Shown one piece after another: positions 9,734 to 17,500 of a DNA stretch of 22,858 nt. Source of the DNA: Verrucomicrobiia bacterium (GTDB lineage: Bacteria > Verrucomicrobiota > Verrucomicrobiia > Limisphaerales > UBA11358); NCBI GenBank assembly GCA_030044395.1, contig JASHVW010000115.1:1-22858 (forward strand), given 5' to 3'. The notes under the pieces are model-generated. The model did no database searches and had not been told where the DNA came from. It worked only from the letters and a program-made list of their open reading frames with translations. The stretch's first letter is position 1; each line of letters begins with the position of its first letter. The position numbers and the translations under genes are program-made.

Positions 9734-9752
9734 ACCACGTTCAGGCGATGGT

Positions 9753-12700
9753 ATGAAATATCGAAAGAAAATTAAAGACGCCAACCTCCAAAACCGAATG
9801 CTGTGGGGTCTTATGGTGTTGGGACTTTTAACCGCGCCTTTTGCTCGCAGCCAATCCGCCGCCACCGTTTCCATCCAAGTCAACCAGCCCGGCGCAGTCG
9901 TCAGTTCGAATCTCTTCGGCATCTTTTTTGAGGAAATCAATTTCGCGGGAGAAGGCGGCCTCTATGCCGAAATGGTGCGTAACCGCGCGTTTTATTCCGC
10001 CTCCAGCCCTCTTTATTGGACGTTCGTCACCCAAGGCACGGCGACCGGGACCATGAGCGTGGATCCCACGCAGCCGTTGAACACCAATATCGTCAATTCG
10101 CTAAAGCTCACCATGTCATCCGGCACCGGCAGTGTCGGCGCGGCGAACTCGGGCTTTTGGGGCATAAATCTGCGGGCGGGCGCCACGTATTATTTGAACT
10201 TTTACGCGATGGGGGCGGACAGCTTTGACGTGCCGATTACCGCGAAGTTAGAGAACGCCGCCGGCACCACCGTTTATGCTCAGGCCTCGTTCAGTGAGTT
10301 GACGTCCAACTGGCAGAAATTTTCGGCGTCGCTCGTTCCGGACGCCACGGACACAAACGCCCAATTGGTTCTGAGTATTTCGCAGCCTGCCACGGTCTGG
10401 TTGGACGTGGTTTCCCTTTTTCCCGCCGCCACCTTCAACAACCGCACGAACGGCCTGCGATTGGATTTGGCAAACATGCTGGAAGCATTGCATCCCTCCT
10501 TTCTACGCTACCCGGGTGGAAACTTTATTGAAGGCGCCAATATCACCAATGCTGTGCGTTGGAAGAAAACCATCGGCGACATTTCGGAGCGCCCCGGCCA
10601 CATGGATGACGCCTGGGGCTATTGGTCAACGGATGGTTACGGCGCGGACGAGTATTTCCGGGAATGCGAAGATTTAGGCATGACACCCCTCTATGCAATA
10701 AATGCCGGATTGGCTTTGGGTTACGACGGCGCTACGAATAACACCGTGCCGTTGGACCAGATGGGCCCGTGGGTTCAGGACGCGCTGGATTTGATCCAAT
10801 ACGCCGATGGCGCGACAAATACAACCTGGGGCGCCTTGCGTGCGGCCAACGGCCATCCCGGGCCGTATAACCTGCAATACATGGAAATTGGCAACGAGAA
10901 CGGCGGATCCTATTACGATGACCGTTATGCGCTTTTTTATAACGCCATCAAATCAAATTACCCGGCGATACATCTGATTGTGCCGGACTGGGGAGGCATT
11001 CCCGCGTCCACGCCGGTTGAAATCGAGGACCAGCATTATTATTCCAGCGCCTCCACCTTCATCTCCTACGCGACGATGTACGACAGTTACAACCGCGCGG
11101 GGCCGAAAGTTTTTATAGGTGAATACGCGGTGACATCCGGCTACGGCACTTACGGTAACCTTTCCGCCGCTTTGGGCGAGGCCTCATTTATGACCGGCAT
11201 GGAGCGAAATTCGGACATCGTCCTGATGGCCTCCTACGCTCCGCTGTTTGGCAACGTCAACGATATGCAATGGCAACCGGACCTGATATATTTCAATGAT
11301 TCACAGGCGTTTGGCACGCCATCGTATTACGTCCAACAGATGTTTTCCGAGAACCGCGGTAACACCGTCTTGCCGACGACCGTGGTGATTACCACCAATG
11401 CAGCCAGCGTAACACCGCACGGAACGATCGGCGTCGGTTCGTGGAACACGTCAGTCGAATACACCAACATCGCCGTCACCAGCAACGGAGTCGCGTTGTA
11501 CCAGAGCGATTTCGTGGACGAGAGCACCAATGGCTGGGACGTCTTTAACGGCACGTGGGGTGTCACCAATGGCGCATATGAGCAAACCGCTCAAATCACC
11601 GATTGCTATTCCACCTACACGAACAATGCGAGTACGAATTGGGCCAATTACACCATCACGTTACAAGCCATGAAAACGGGCGGCGCCGAAGGTTTTCTCA
11701 TTCTGTTTAATGTACTCGATGATTACGACTGGACATGGTGGAACATCGGCGGCTGGAGTGACACGCTGGATGGCATCGAACAAATGGTCGGCGGGAGCAA
11801 AACCACTTACGCCCAGGTCCCCCAATACATACAAACCGGCGTTTGGTATTACGTCAAGATAGTGGTCAACGGGGCCGAGGCCCAATGTTACCTTGGTACA
11901 AACTCCCAACAGGCGGCCACGAATCTGGTTCAGGACGTCACGCTGCCATCCGCAACCAGCGGACTTTTGGTATCGTCAACCTACGCTCAAGCACCCGGCC
12001 AGGTGGTTGTCAAGGCGGTCAATCCCTACAGCGCGGCGATGACGACAACCTTTGATCTCAACGGAGTGGGTTCCGTCGCCCCCACCGGCACGCTCATTCA
12101 ATTGACTTCGCAGAACGCAACCGACGAGAATTCCTTTTCCGCGCCTACTTACGTTTTTCCAGTCACCAACTTCATTTCAAATGCCGGAACCAATTTTACG
12201 GTGGCGCTGCCGGCCAATTCGCTTTCCATCCTCCGGCTCACGGTTGCTGGAATCAATGATTACACAAATCTACAGCTTCAGGTTCAGTCGCCGATTACGA
12301 ATGGTCTTGTAGTGCCGTCCACTATCTTGGGAGAGCAATCCGGAAGCTGGATCAATCTGACGACCAATTCCAATCACGCAATTATTTGGTCTTCATCCAA
12401 CACCAACGTGGCAGTCGTGGATATTTACGGTAACGTCACGGGCGTCGGCCTGGGCGCAGCCATGATAACCGCCAGCTACCCGGCGCTGGGTTTATCGGCC
12501 TCCCAAACGGTGCAGGTCGTTTATATTCCCGCGACGCTCACGCACCGGTATAGCATGGCCAATGTTTCGGGAACAAACGCGCCGGACTCCATCGGGGGGC
12601 CGCCTTGGAATGGGACGCTGCCGAACGGCGGAGCCGTGACGAACGGGGTTCTTACGTTTTCATCGGCAAGCCAGCAATATCTCAATCTTCCGGGCGGCAT

Positions 12701-13409
12701 TGTCAGCAATTACCCCGCAACAACGATTGACATGTGGGTTCCCGAAATATCCGGTTCCAACGGATCACCGCCTTATGTTTATTTGTTTGCCTTTGGCAAT
12801 ACCGATACAAGCGGCAACGGGTATGATTATATATTTTTCAACCCAAATATCGCGCGGGGCACGATTAGTGGCGCCGACCCCGGTTTTGATGCGGAACAAG
12901 GGGGCGATTTGCCATCGTTGGGATCTGTCACCAACCTGCACCTGACGTGCGTATTTGATTGTCCCGCCGGAATGATTCAAATCTACACGAATGCCGTTCT
13001 CGCCGCGACATTTACGGGAATCACAGACCCGTTGAGCACAGTGGGCAATCAGTTTGCCTACATCGGCCGATCCCTCTATACTGCCGACGCCTACCTTGAT
13101 TGGACCCTCCAGGAAATCCGCATTTACAACGGCGTGCTCTCGCCGTCGGAAATCGCCGCCAGCGATGCGCTGGGGCCTGGCCAATTGTTAAGCAACGCCA
13201 GCCCTCTTTTCAACCGGTCCGAATTGACCGGAACGAACCTTACACTGTCGTGGCCCCTTGCGTCGGCTGGTTTTACGCTTTTAACAAGCACGAATCTGGC
13301 TTCCGGTGTCTGGACCCAGGCGCCTTCGTCTCCGCAAATTGTGAACGGAGAATGGCAGGTTAGCCTGCCTGTTTCTGGCGGCGATCAGTATTTTATGCTC
13401 GAAAAATAA
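9753..13409 (+). CDS. Secreted GH51 alpha-L-arabinofuranosidase with Big2, LamG and tail module
   Basis: I chose the ATG at 9753, 19 bp after the GH31 stop. It gives 1218 residues with a basic N-terminus and hydrophobic core (cleavage near residue 33). An in-frame ATG at 9627 lies inside GH31 and yields no signal peptide. The start of the mature enzyme ('LFGIFFEEINFAGEGGLYAE') is typical of GH51. A CBM4/9-like segment occupies about 85-224, and the barrel contains 'MEIGNENGG' (acid/base E382) and 'FIGEYA' (nucleophile E457). The C-terminal beta region (about 530-830) has a jelly-roll insert after 'GTIGVGSWNTSVEY'. Big2 (about 840-926), LamG (about 928-1139) and the tail module (about 1151-1218, 'FTLLTSTNLASGVW' to 'QYFMLEK') follow. 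It should release terminal alpha-L-arabinofuranose from arabinan or arabinoxylan. Its LamG is a clear paralogue of that in the GH128 protein. Confidence 0.92.
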   Translation: MKYRKKIKDANLQNRMLWGLMVLGLLTAPFARSQSAATVSIQVNQPGAVVSSNLFGIFFEEINFAGEGGLYAEMVRNRAFYSASSPLYWTFVTQGTATGTMSVDPTQPLNTNIVNSLKLTMSSGTGSVGAANSGFWGINLRAGATYYLNFYAMGADSFDVPITAKLENAAGTTVYAQASFSELTSNWQKFSASLVPDATDTNAQLVLSISQPATVWLDVVSLFPAATFNNRTNGLRLDLANMLEALHPSFLRYPGGNFIEGANITNAVRWKKTIGDISERPGHMDDAWGYWSTDGYGADEYFRECEDLGMTPLYAINAGLALGYDGATNNTVPLDQMGPWVQDALDLIQYADGATNTTWGALRAANGHPGPYNLQYMEIGNENGGSYYDDRYALFYNAIKSNYPAIHLIVPDWGGIPASTPVEIEDQHYYSSASTFISYATMYDSYNRAGPKVFIGEYAVTSGYGTYGNLSAALGEASFMTGMERNSDIVLMASYAPLFGNVNDMQWQPDLIYFNDSQAFGTPSYYVQQMFSENRGNTVLPTTVVITTNAASVTPHGTIGVGSWNTSVEYTNIAVTSNGVALYQSDFVDESTNGWDVFNGTWGVTNGAYEQTAQITDCYSTYTNNASTNWANYTITLQAMKTGGAEGFLILFNVLDDYDWTWWNIGGWSDTLDGIEQMVGGSKTTYAQVPQYIQTGVWYYVKIVVNGAEAQCYLGTNSQQAATNLVQDVTLPSATSGLLVSSTYAQAPGQVVVKAVNPYSAAMTTTFDLNGVGSVAPTGTLIQLTSQNATDENSFSAPTYVFPVTNFISNAGTNFTVALPANSLSILRLTVAGINDYTNLQLQVQSPITNGLVVPSTILGEQSGSWINLTTNSNHAIIWSSSNTNVAVVDIYGNVTGVGLGAAMITASYPALGLSASQTVQVVYIPATLTHRYSMANVSGTNAPDSIGGPPWNGTLPNGGAVTNGVLTFSSASQQYLNLPGGIVSNYPATTIDMWVPEISGSNGSPPYVYLFAFGNTDTSGNGYDYIFFNPNIARGTISGADPGFDAEQGGDLPSLGSVTNLHLTCVFDCPAGMIQIYTNAVLAATFTGITDPLSTVGNQFAYIGRSLYTADAYLDWTLQEIRIYNGVLSPSEIAASDALGPGQLLSNASPLFNRSELTGTNLTLSWPLASAGFTLLTSTNLASGVWTQAPSSPQIVNGEWQVSLPVSGGDQYFMLEK

Positions 13410-13528
13410 ATTTCCTCTGCATTGACTGGAATGAGATCAATACAATCTACAAAGATGCATAGACATGCTTTGCTTGGGCATTTACCTCGGTCCGGATAGC
13501 ACCCCGGGCGCCCATTCGTATTAATCGG

Positions 13529-14542
13529 CTATTCAGCTTCTGGCCAACCGTTGGTATTCCATTTGAGCCTTCGGATGGCCAACGTCGGAATTCCGTGCCG
13601 CGTGCCATCATAAAAATGGCAACTGAGCCAATCAGTCTCGCTTGTGGAAAGGATTCCCGCCTGGCCTGGCCCGATAAACGGCCCGTTCGATGCAAGGAAT
13701 TTCCTCCCGCCGCCGTTCATCATATCATTTCCTTTATCGTCCAGATACGGGCCGGTGATGGTCTTGCTCCGGCCAACCCGGATTTCATAGGTGCTGTTGG
13801 TCCCACGGCAGCAAATGCCCCAATTCACAAAAAGATAGTAAAAACCGCGATGATAATGGAGATACGACGCCTCGATGGAGTTGTTGAACGCGAGGGAATA
13901 CATCGGTGAATCGTTTGCGAGGCGTCCGCCGGTCCTGGGATCAAGTTCAATGAGCTTGATGCCAGACCAGTAGGAGCCAAAGGTCATCCAAAGATGTCCT
14001 TTTTTGTCCCGGCAAACAGCAGGATCAATCGCGTTAAAAATATTCGTCTTGGCGCTTTCGATGACGATGCCCTGGTCCGTCCAGCGGAATTTCGGATTGC
14101 CGGGATCCAGCGTCGGATTGGTTGCAAGGCCGATCGCCGAAGTGTTTTTGCCAAAAACCGAGACGGCGTAATAAAGTAAATAGCGTTTGCCCAAGCGGAT
14201 GACGTCGGGCGCCCAGTAATACATCCAGCGATTTTGCGGAATTGCCTTTGCCACCCAGGATGGTGGCTGGGAAAAAACCGAAGGCCCCCGTTCCCAAAGC
14301 TTCAGATCGGTCGAATGGTAGGACGGAATGCCGCGGCCGGTGTAAAAAATCCAAAACTCGCGCCCACATTTCACAATCGCCGAGGGATCGTGTACGTAGA
14401 TGCCGCGGCTGCCGAACCTGGCGGTCTGGCTTGAGACGCCGGGATTAAAAGTTACTTCCTGACTCGGAGCGTCGAGCAGCGGCCGGGCGGATGCCGGTTC
14501 AACCCCAAGCAGGAGCGTGCCCAGGAACAAAAGAGAACTCAT
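13529..14542 (-). CDS. Secreted GH43-family glycosidase, probable endo-1,5-alpha-L-arabinanase
   Basis: With the ATG at 14542 the product has 337 residues and begins with a hydrophobic leader 'MSSLLFLGTLLLGVEPASA'. A GTG at 14563 would add seven residues. The frame stays open to 14818, but that extension overlaps a gene remnant in another frame and looks non-coding. The three GH43 five-bladed-propeller acids are present: D52 in 'YVHDPSAI', D173 in 'NAIDPAV' and E224 in 'SIEASYL'. 'WAPDVI', 'LWMTFGSYWSGI' and 'GPGQAGI' are also typical of arabinanases. It would cut the alpha-1,5-arabinan backbone, making oligosaccharides for the GH51 enzymes. It lacks accessory domains. It is co-oriented with the GH51 gene upstream and convergent with the GH51 gene at 9753-13409. 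Start and subfamily are less certain than the family. Confidence 0.88.
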   Translation of the reverse strand: MSSLLFLGTLLLGVEPASARPLLDAPSQEVTFNPGVSSQTARFGSRGIYVHDPSAIVKCGREFWIFYTGRGIPSYHSTDLKLWERGPSVFSQPPSWVAKAIPQNRWMYYWAPDVIRLGKRYLLYYAVSVFGKNTSAIGLATNPTLDPGNPKFRWTDQGIVIESAKTNIFNAIDPAVCRDKKGHLWMTFGSYWSGIKLIELDPRTGGRLANDSPMYSLAFNNSIEASYLHYHRGFYYLFVNWGICCRGTNSTYEIRVGRSKTITGPYLDDKGNDMMNGGGRKFLASNGPFIGPGQAGILSTSETDWLSCHFYDGTRHGIPTLAIRRLKWNTNGWPEAE

Positions 14543-14583
14543 CAGTATTAATTCATCGTTCACGGCAGATGGGTGGATGCCTT

Positions 14584-14724
14584 TCAAGGGAGTTGCAGGC
14601 GGAAGAAATATTCTCCGTTCGTAGGCGTCAGGATCAAAGACCTGCCGCCGTTGGTTATCTCCAGAGCATTGGTGATGGCAAGCCAATTGGCATCTGCGCC
14701 AGCCGGCCGGTTTGGAAAAGGCAT
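14584..14724 (-). pseudogene. Remnant of a lost secreted-protein gene: only the C-terminal tail module survives
   Basis: Read on the minus strand in a frame different from the GH43 frame, this stretch gives 46 residues ending 'NGEYFFRLQLP' and a TGA stop (14586-14584), 21-42 bp before the GH43 start candidates. It contains 'ANWLAITNALEITNGG', which fits the 'W...NG...FFxL' end shared by the large hydrolases of this locus. Immediately upstream in the same frame are three stops, and no signal peptide or start is visible. It is best read as the 3' end of a deleted gene that once lay between the GH51 and GH43 genes, or as a lost C-terminal extension. The DNA at 14725-14866 up to the GH51 stop holds nothing I can recognise. 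Confidence 0.6.
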
Positions 14725-14866
14725 GGCCGAAGCTCAAGGCTCTCAGAAAAATCACCATGAATCGTAATGGCTCGCGCACTTCGCAATGCCGCAAAGCAGC
14801 GCGCGGCCTGAAACCCACAACAATTCAATCAGTAGTCCGATCGTTGGAATGCGTTCGGTATATCGT

Positions 14867-16804
14867 TTAGCGGACTTCAAGGCGATAGAGATTGACCGAA
14901 TAAGGAGGCAGCGTAAAAGTGGAAGCTTCGAGGTTCGGCCGGCTTTCTTTTATGAATACTTCCGGCGGCTGTCCGGGCGTATTGTAGCTCTCCGGATCGG
15001 GATTGTTGATGCTCCAGCACGTCCCCTCCGGTCTTAGTGAAACGCCTCCAAAATCCGCATTCAATGTTTCCGCGCCGGGGCGGGGATTCACCACCGCCAA
15101 AGTCAGCGCCTTCCGATCGGCCGTCCAAGCGGCCGCCACATCCAGAGCACCCTCCTCACCACTGACTTGGACAGGGATGGTTCCATAATGATGCCGGTAC
15201 ATTTCCAGCACCAGGCCGGTCGTCGCGAAGTCCGAGGCCGTGGGCGTGACCTTGATGCAGCCGATCACGTTGACCGTTTGGGCGTAATTGGCCATGAAGA
15301 ATAAATCGCTGTTGCGAAAATACTCGTGCAGGCCTTCCGCGACTCCCAGAGCGTCTTTCATGTGGTATCGCACACCGAGTTCTCCATAAACGTAATCGCC
15401 GTACCAGTAGTTCCATTCGTCCATGGCCACGGGAACGTTTCGTTCCGCCAACCCTGGAATCTCGTGATCGTATTCCCGATGGGCGGCTGCCACGCGTCGG
15501 ATTTCATTCTTTAATTGCGCGGCATGCTGAACCACGTCCGGCAGGTCCCGGCAGTAGATGTGCTCGCTCATCAGGCTCATGTGATCGGCGCATTCCGTCA
15601 GCATTGTCTGGCTCCAGTCACCCACGTCGCCTACCGCCACCAATTGCGCCGATGGATCCACTTTCCAGATCGCGTCGGCCACGACGTTGTGTTTCTTGAC
15701 GTATTCGGACAGGGGCATGTGCCCCAATTGCCAGTCGCCAAACATCTCGTTGCCTACCGCCCAGTATTTTACTCCGTAAGGCGCGCGATGGCCGCTCGCC
15801 GCGCGCAATTTTCCCATTGGCGTATCGGGCGCCCCATTGAAATACTGGACTTCGTTGGCAGCCTCTTCGGCTCCGCCCAGGCCGGTGTTCACGGCAACAT
15901 AGGGCTCGGCATGAATCAAGGCCATCAACTCCATGGTCTCATCGCTTCCAACATCGTTCGACTCGACTCCTTTCCACGCCGGGTTTTTCCGTGGTGGACG
16001 TTTGTCGCGGCTTCCTATGCCGTCCCGCCAGTTGTAACCGCTGACAAAATTTCCACCGGGCCACCGGTAAATGGGCGCGTCGAGTTGTTTCAGCAGGGCG
16101 AGAACGTCCCGGCGCCACCCATCAATGTTGTCGGCGGGCATCAGGGACAATGTGCCAATCCTGAAATCGCCGCTTCCCGCGCTGACGATTTCAATGCGCG
16201 CGTCGTCGGACGTCGCCGGCGCGCTGAATTTGAAGGAATAGGACTGATAATCGCCGCTGATCTTCTGAATTGTTTGTGCTTCCACGACGCCGTCCGTCAC
16301 CAGGCGCACTTCAACGGGCAGCGCGGATTTATCCCCCGCCAGCACGATATGGCCGACGTATTTGTTGCCCTTCAAAACAGCAAGGCCGTCCTGGGACACG
16401 CCGGCGAAACTGTCGTCCCCGGGCAGGTGAATCACCGGCGTCTGCTCGCCAACGAATGGGTTGGCCGTGTCCATGCTCACGGTGTTGGTTGATCCAATGA
16501 CCTTCCACGGCGATGCATTCAGATATTTGTAAGACCCAGCCTTCCAGACCTTATCGTCGGCCGTCGCCCACGGATTGTAATCGTAGGTGACTGGGTAATA
16601 GAATTTGCGGTCTTGCAACATTTCCGCCCAGAGCCCCCCATAAAAACAATTTCCCAGATGCTCGATAAACTGCCCGTAAATGTATTTCGAAATCGGCGCT
16701 GCGGTCTTGTTCACGTCAATCTTCACCGTCGCCTGCCCGAAAAGCGGCACGCAGACGCAAGTGACGCCCACAAAAATGGCTGATGCCTCTTTCACAATTT
16801 CCAT
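14867..16804 (-). CDS. Secreted GH51 alpha-L-arabinofuranosidase, compact form
   Basis: The protein has 645 residues with a signal peptide (about 1-24, '...VPLFGQA'). The mature enzyme starts with 'IYGQFIEHLGNCFYGGLWAEML', the classical GH51 opening. 'YRWPGGNFVSGYNW', 'AVGNEMFG' (acid/base E353) and 'VAMDEWNYW' (nucleophile E463) follow, then the usual C-terminal beta-sandwich ending 'LPPYSVNLYRLEVR'. It should hydrolyse alpha-L-arabinofuranosides from arabinan-derived oligosaccharides. Unlike the other GH51 in the window it has no Big2, LamG or tail module and is clearly from a different GH51 branch ('FIEHLG' here, 'FFEEINF' there), so the two are not recent duplicates. It is followed on the same strand by a gene remnant and the GH43 arabinanase. 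The region upstream carries palindromes that may control it. Confidence 0.93.
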   Translation of the reverse strand: MEIVKEASAIFVGVTCVCVPLFGQATVKIDVNKTAAPISKYIYGQFIEHLGNCFYGGLWAEMLQDRKFYYPVTYDYNPWATADDKVWKAGSYKYLNASPWKVIGSTNTVSMDTANPFVGEQTPVIHLPGDDSFAGVSQDGLAVLKGNKYVGHIVLAGDKSALPVEVRLVTDGVVEAQTIQKISGDYQSYSFKFSAPATSDDARIEIVSAGSGDFRIGTLSLMPADNIDGWRRDVLALLKQLDAPIYRWPGGNFVSGYNWRDGIGSRDKRPPRKNPAWKGVESNDVGSDETMELMALIHAEPYVAVNTGLGGAEEAANEVQYFNGAPDTPMGKLRAASGHRAPYGVKYWAVGNEMFGDWQLGHMPLSEYVKKHNVVADAIWKVDPSAQLVAVGDVGDWSQTMLTECADHMSLMSEHIYCRDLPDVVQHAAQLKNEIRRVAAAHREYDHEIPGLAERNVPVAMDEWNYWYGDYVYGELGVRYHMKDALGVAEGLHEYFRNSDLFFMANYAQTVNVIGCIKVTPTASDFATTGLVLEMYRHHYGTIPVQVSGEEGALDVAAAWTADRKALTLAVVNPRPGAETLNADFGGVSLRPEGTCWSINNPDPESYNTPGQPPEVFIKESRPNLEASTFTLPPYSVNLYRLEVR

Positions 16805-16836
16805 ATGATTACGCAGTTTTTAGAACTTAAATTTTG

Positions 16837-16851
16837 GGGGGAATTTCCCCC
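16837..16851. promoter_or_regulatory. Perfect palindrome upstream of the compact GH51 gene (candidate operator)
   Basis: GGGGGAA (16837-16843), a single T, and TTCCCCC (16845-16851) form a perfect inverted repeat 32 bp upstream of the GH51 start codon at 16804. A related half, TTTGGGGAAAAT, occurs at 16859-16870. With a one-base centre it cannot be a good RNA hairpin, so a protein-binding site is more likely. No sequence resembling a strong ribosome-binding site was found before 16804. Confidence 0.35.
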
Positions 16852-16901
16852 GTTCGGATTTGGGGAAAATATGCAGATAATTGGGCGACCTCACAACGCC
16901 A

Positions 16902-16970
16902 TATTGCGAAAGCTTTTCACCATTTTGCGCAATAAGTGGACTGTTTGATCGAACTGTGGTGCTTGCGCAA
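16902..16970. promoter_or_regulatory. Cluster of TTGCGCAA palindromes between the GH51 gene and the binding-protein remnant
   Basis: The perfect 8-bp palindrome TTGCGCAA occurs twice, at 16925-16932 and 16963-16970. TATTGCG (16902-16908) pairs with CGCAATA (16928-16934) as a wider 7-bp inverted repeat, and AAAGCTTT (16909-16916) lies inside it. No gene is visible in 16805-17106. Such CG-centred palindromes fit LacI- or GntR-type operators, but the regulator is unknown. Confidence 0.4.
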
Positions 16971-17037
16971 ATGGCTGTAAATATGCGTGAAATGGTGTTA
17001 TTGAGGACCTGTTTTAAATGAAATTCTTAACGGCACA

Positions 17038-17072
17038 GCCAATGCCCGCATTAGCTATCCTGCGGGATTGGC
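17038..17072 (-). terminator. Long bulged hairpin downstream of the truncated binding-protein gene
   Basis: GCCAAT (17038-17043), a bulged G, and CCCGCA (17045-17050) pair with TGCGGG (17061-17066) and ATTGGC (17067-17072) around a 10-nt loop: twelve pairs with one bulge. It lies 34 bp past the minus-strand stop at 17107, where a terminator for that gene is expected. There is no T run after it, so an RNA stability or other role is possible. Confidence 0.4.
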
Positions 17073-17106
17073 CGGCAGTTCGACAGATTTCGTCAGCGAG
17101 TAATTC

Positions 17107-17409
17107 CTATTGAGCGGACTTGAAGGCGTCATTTACCTCGGATTGGAATGCGGCGACGTTTTCCTTGGTTATTTCCCTCATCTGAATTAATATTTTCCCG
17201 GCTGCCGACTGCGTTTTATTACCGCGAAGATAGTCGGCCATGCCAACGATTGAGTCGTGTCCGATCCGGAACGGCCTTTGAACAAGCGTTCCGTAAATGT
17301 CGCCGGCGGCAATCCCTGCCAGCGTGTCGTTTTCTTCGTCAAAACAAACGATTTTCACCTTCCGGGCCTTGCCGGCGCTGCGGGCCGCCTGGAGGAGGGC
17401 TGGCCCCGT
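17107..17409 (-). pseudogene. C-terminal remnant of a sugar ABC-transporter substrate-binding protein (RbsB-like)
   Basis: About 100 residues on the minus strand match the second lobe of Peripla_BP_4-type periplasmic sugar-binding proteins. They include 'GPALLQAARSAGKARKVKIV', 'CFDEENDTLAGIAAGDIYGT' and 'LVQRPFRIGHDSIVGMADYL', followed by a normal C-terminal end. Homology begins at the TGPA residues near 17409, and an in-frame TGA sits at 17424-17422, so the signal peptide and the whole first lobe are missing (intact members have about 300-350 residues). An internal GTG at 17358 could start an 83-residue product, but this could not form a binding protein. No permease or ATPase gene is nearby. 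A decayed transposase begins about 90 bp away, so insertion and later deletion is the likely cause. Confidence 0.75.
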
Positions 17410-17500
17410 GCAGCGAAGCTCTCAGCTAGGAGCCTGCCGCCGGTCGGCAGCGATTGCAACAAGCAAAACACGAGTTCTTTTTTAAAGACCTCGATCAATA

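Noticed and set aside
9627..9752. Upstream in-frame ATG for the large GH51, overlapping GH31 by about 107 bp
   Set aside because: The 42 extra residues are basic and unrelated to GH51, and would move the signal peptide inside. ATG 9753 is properly spaced after the GH31 stop.
13410..13528. Convergent spacer searched for a bidirectional terminator
   Set aside because: Only short G/C palindromes such as CCCGGG were seen; no stem with a T run in either direction.
14564..14818. 85-residue N-terminal extension of the GH43 frame
   Set aside because: It overlaps the tail-module remnant in another frame, gives no signal peptide at its own start, and buries the hydrophobic leader at residue 90 or later.
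15515..16492. 325-residue open frame on the + strand antisense to the compact GH51 gene
   Set aside because: It lies wholly inside a gene with intact GH51 motifs, has no recognisable domain, and reflects codon bias of the opposite strand.
17434..17450. CTGCCG/CGGCAG hairpin between the binding-protein remnant and the transposase fragment
   Set aside because: It has only six pairs, no T run directly after it and no partner at the other side of the element, so neither a terminator nor an IS end can be claimed.
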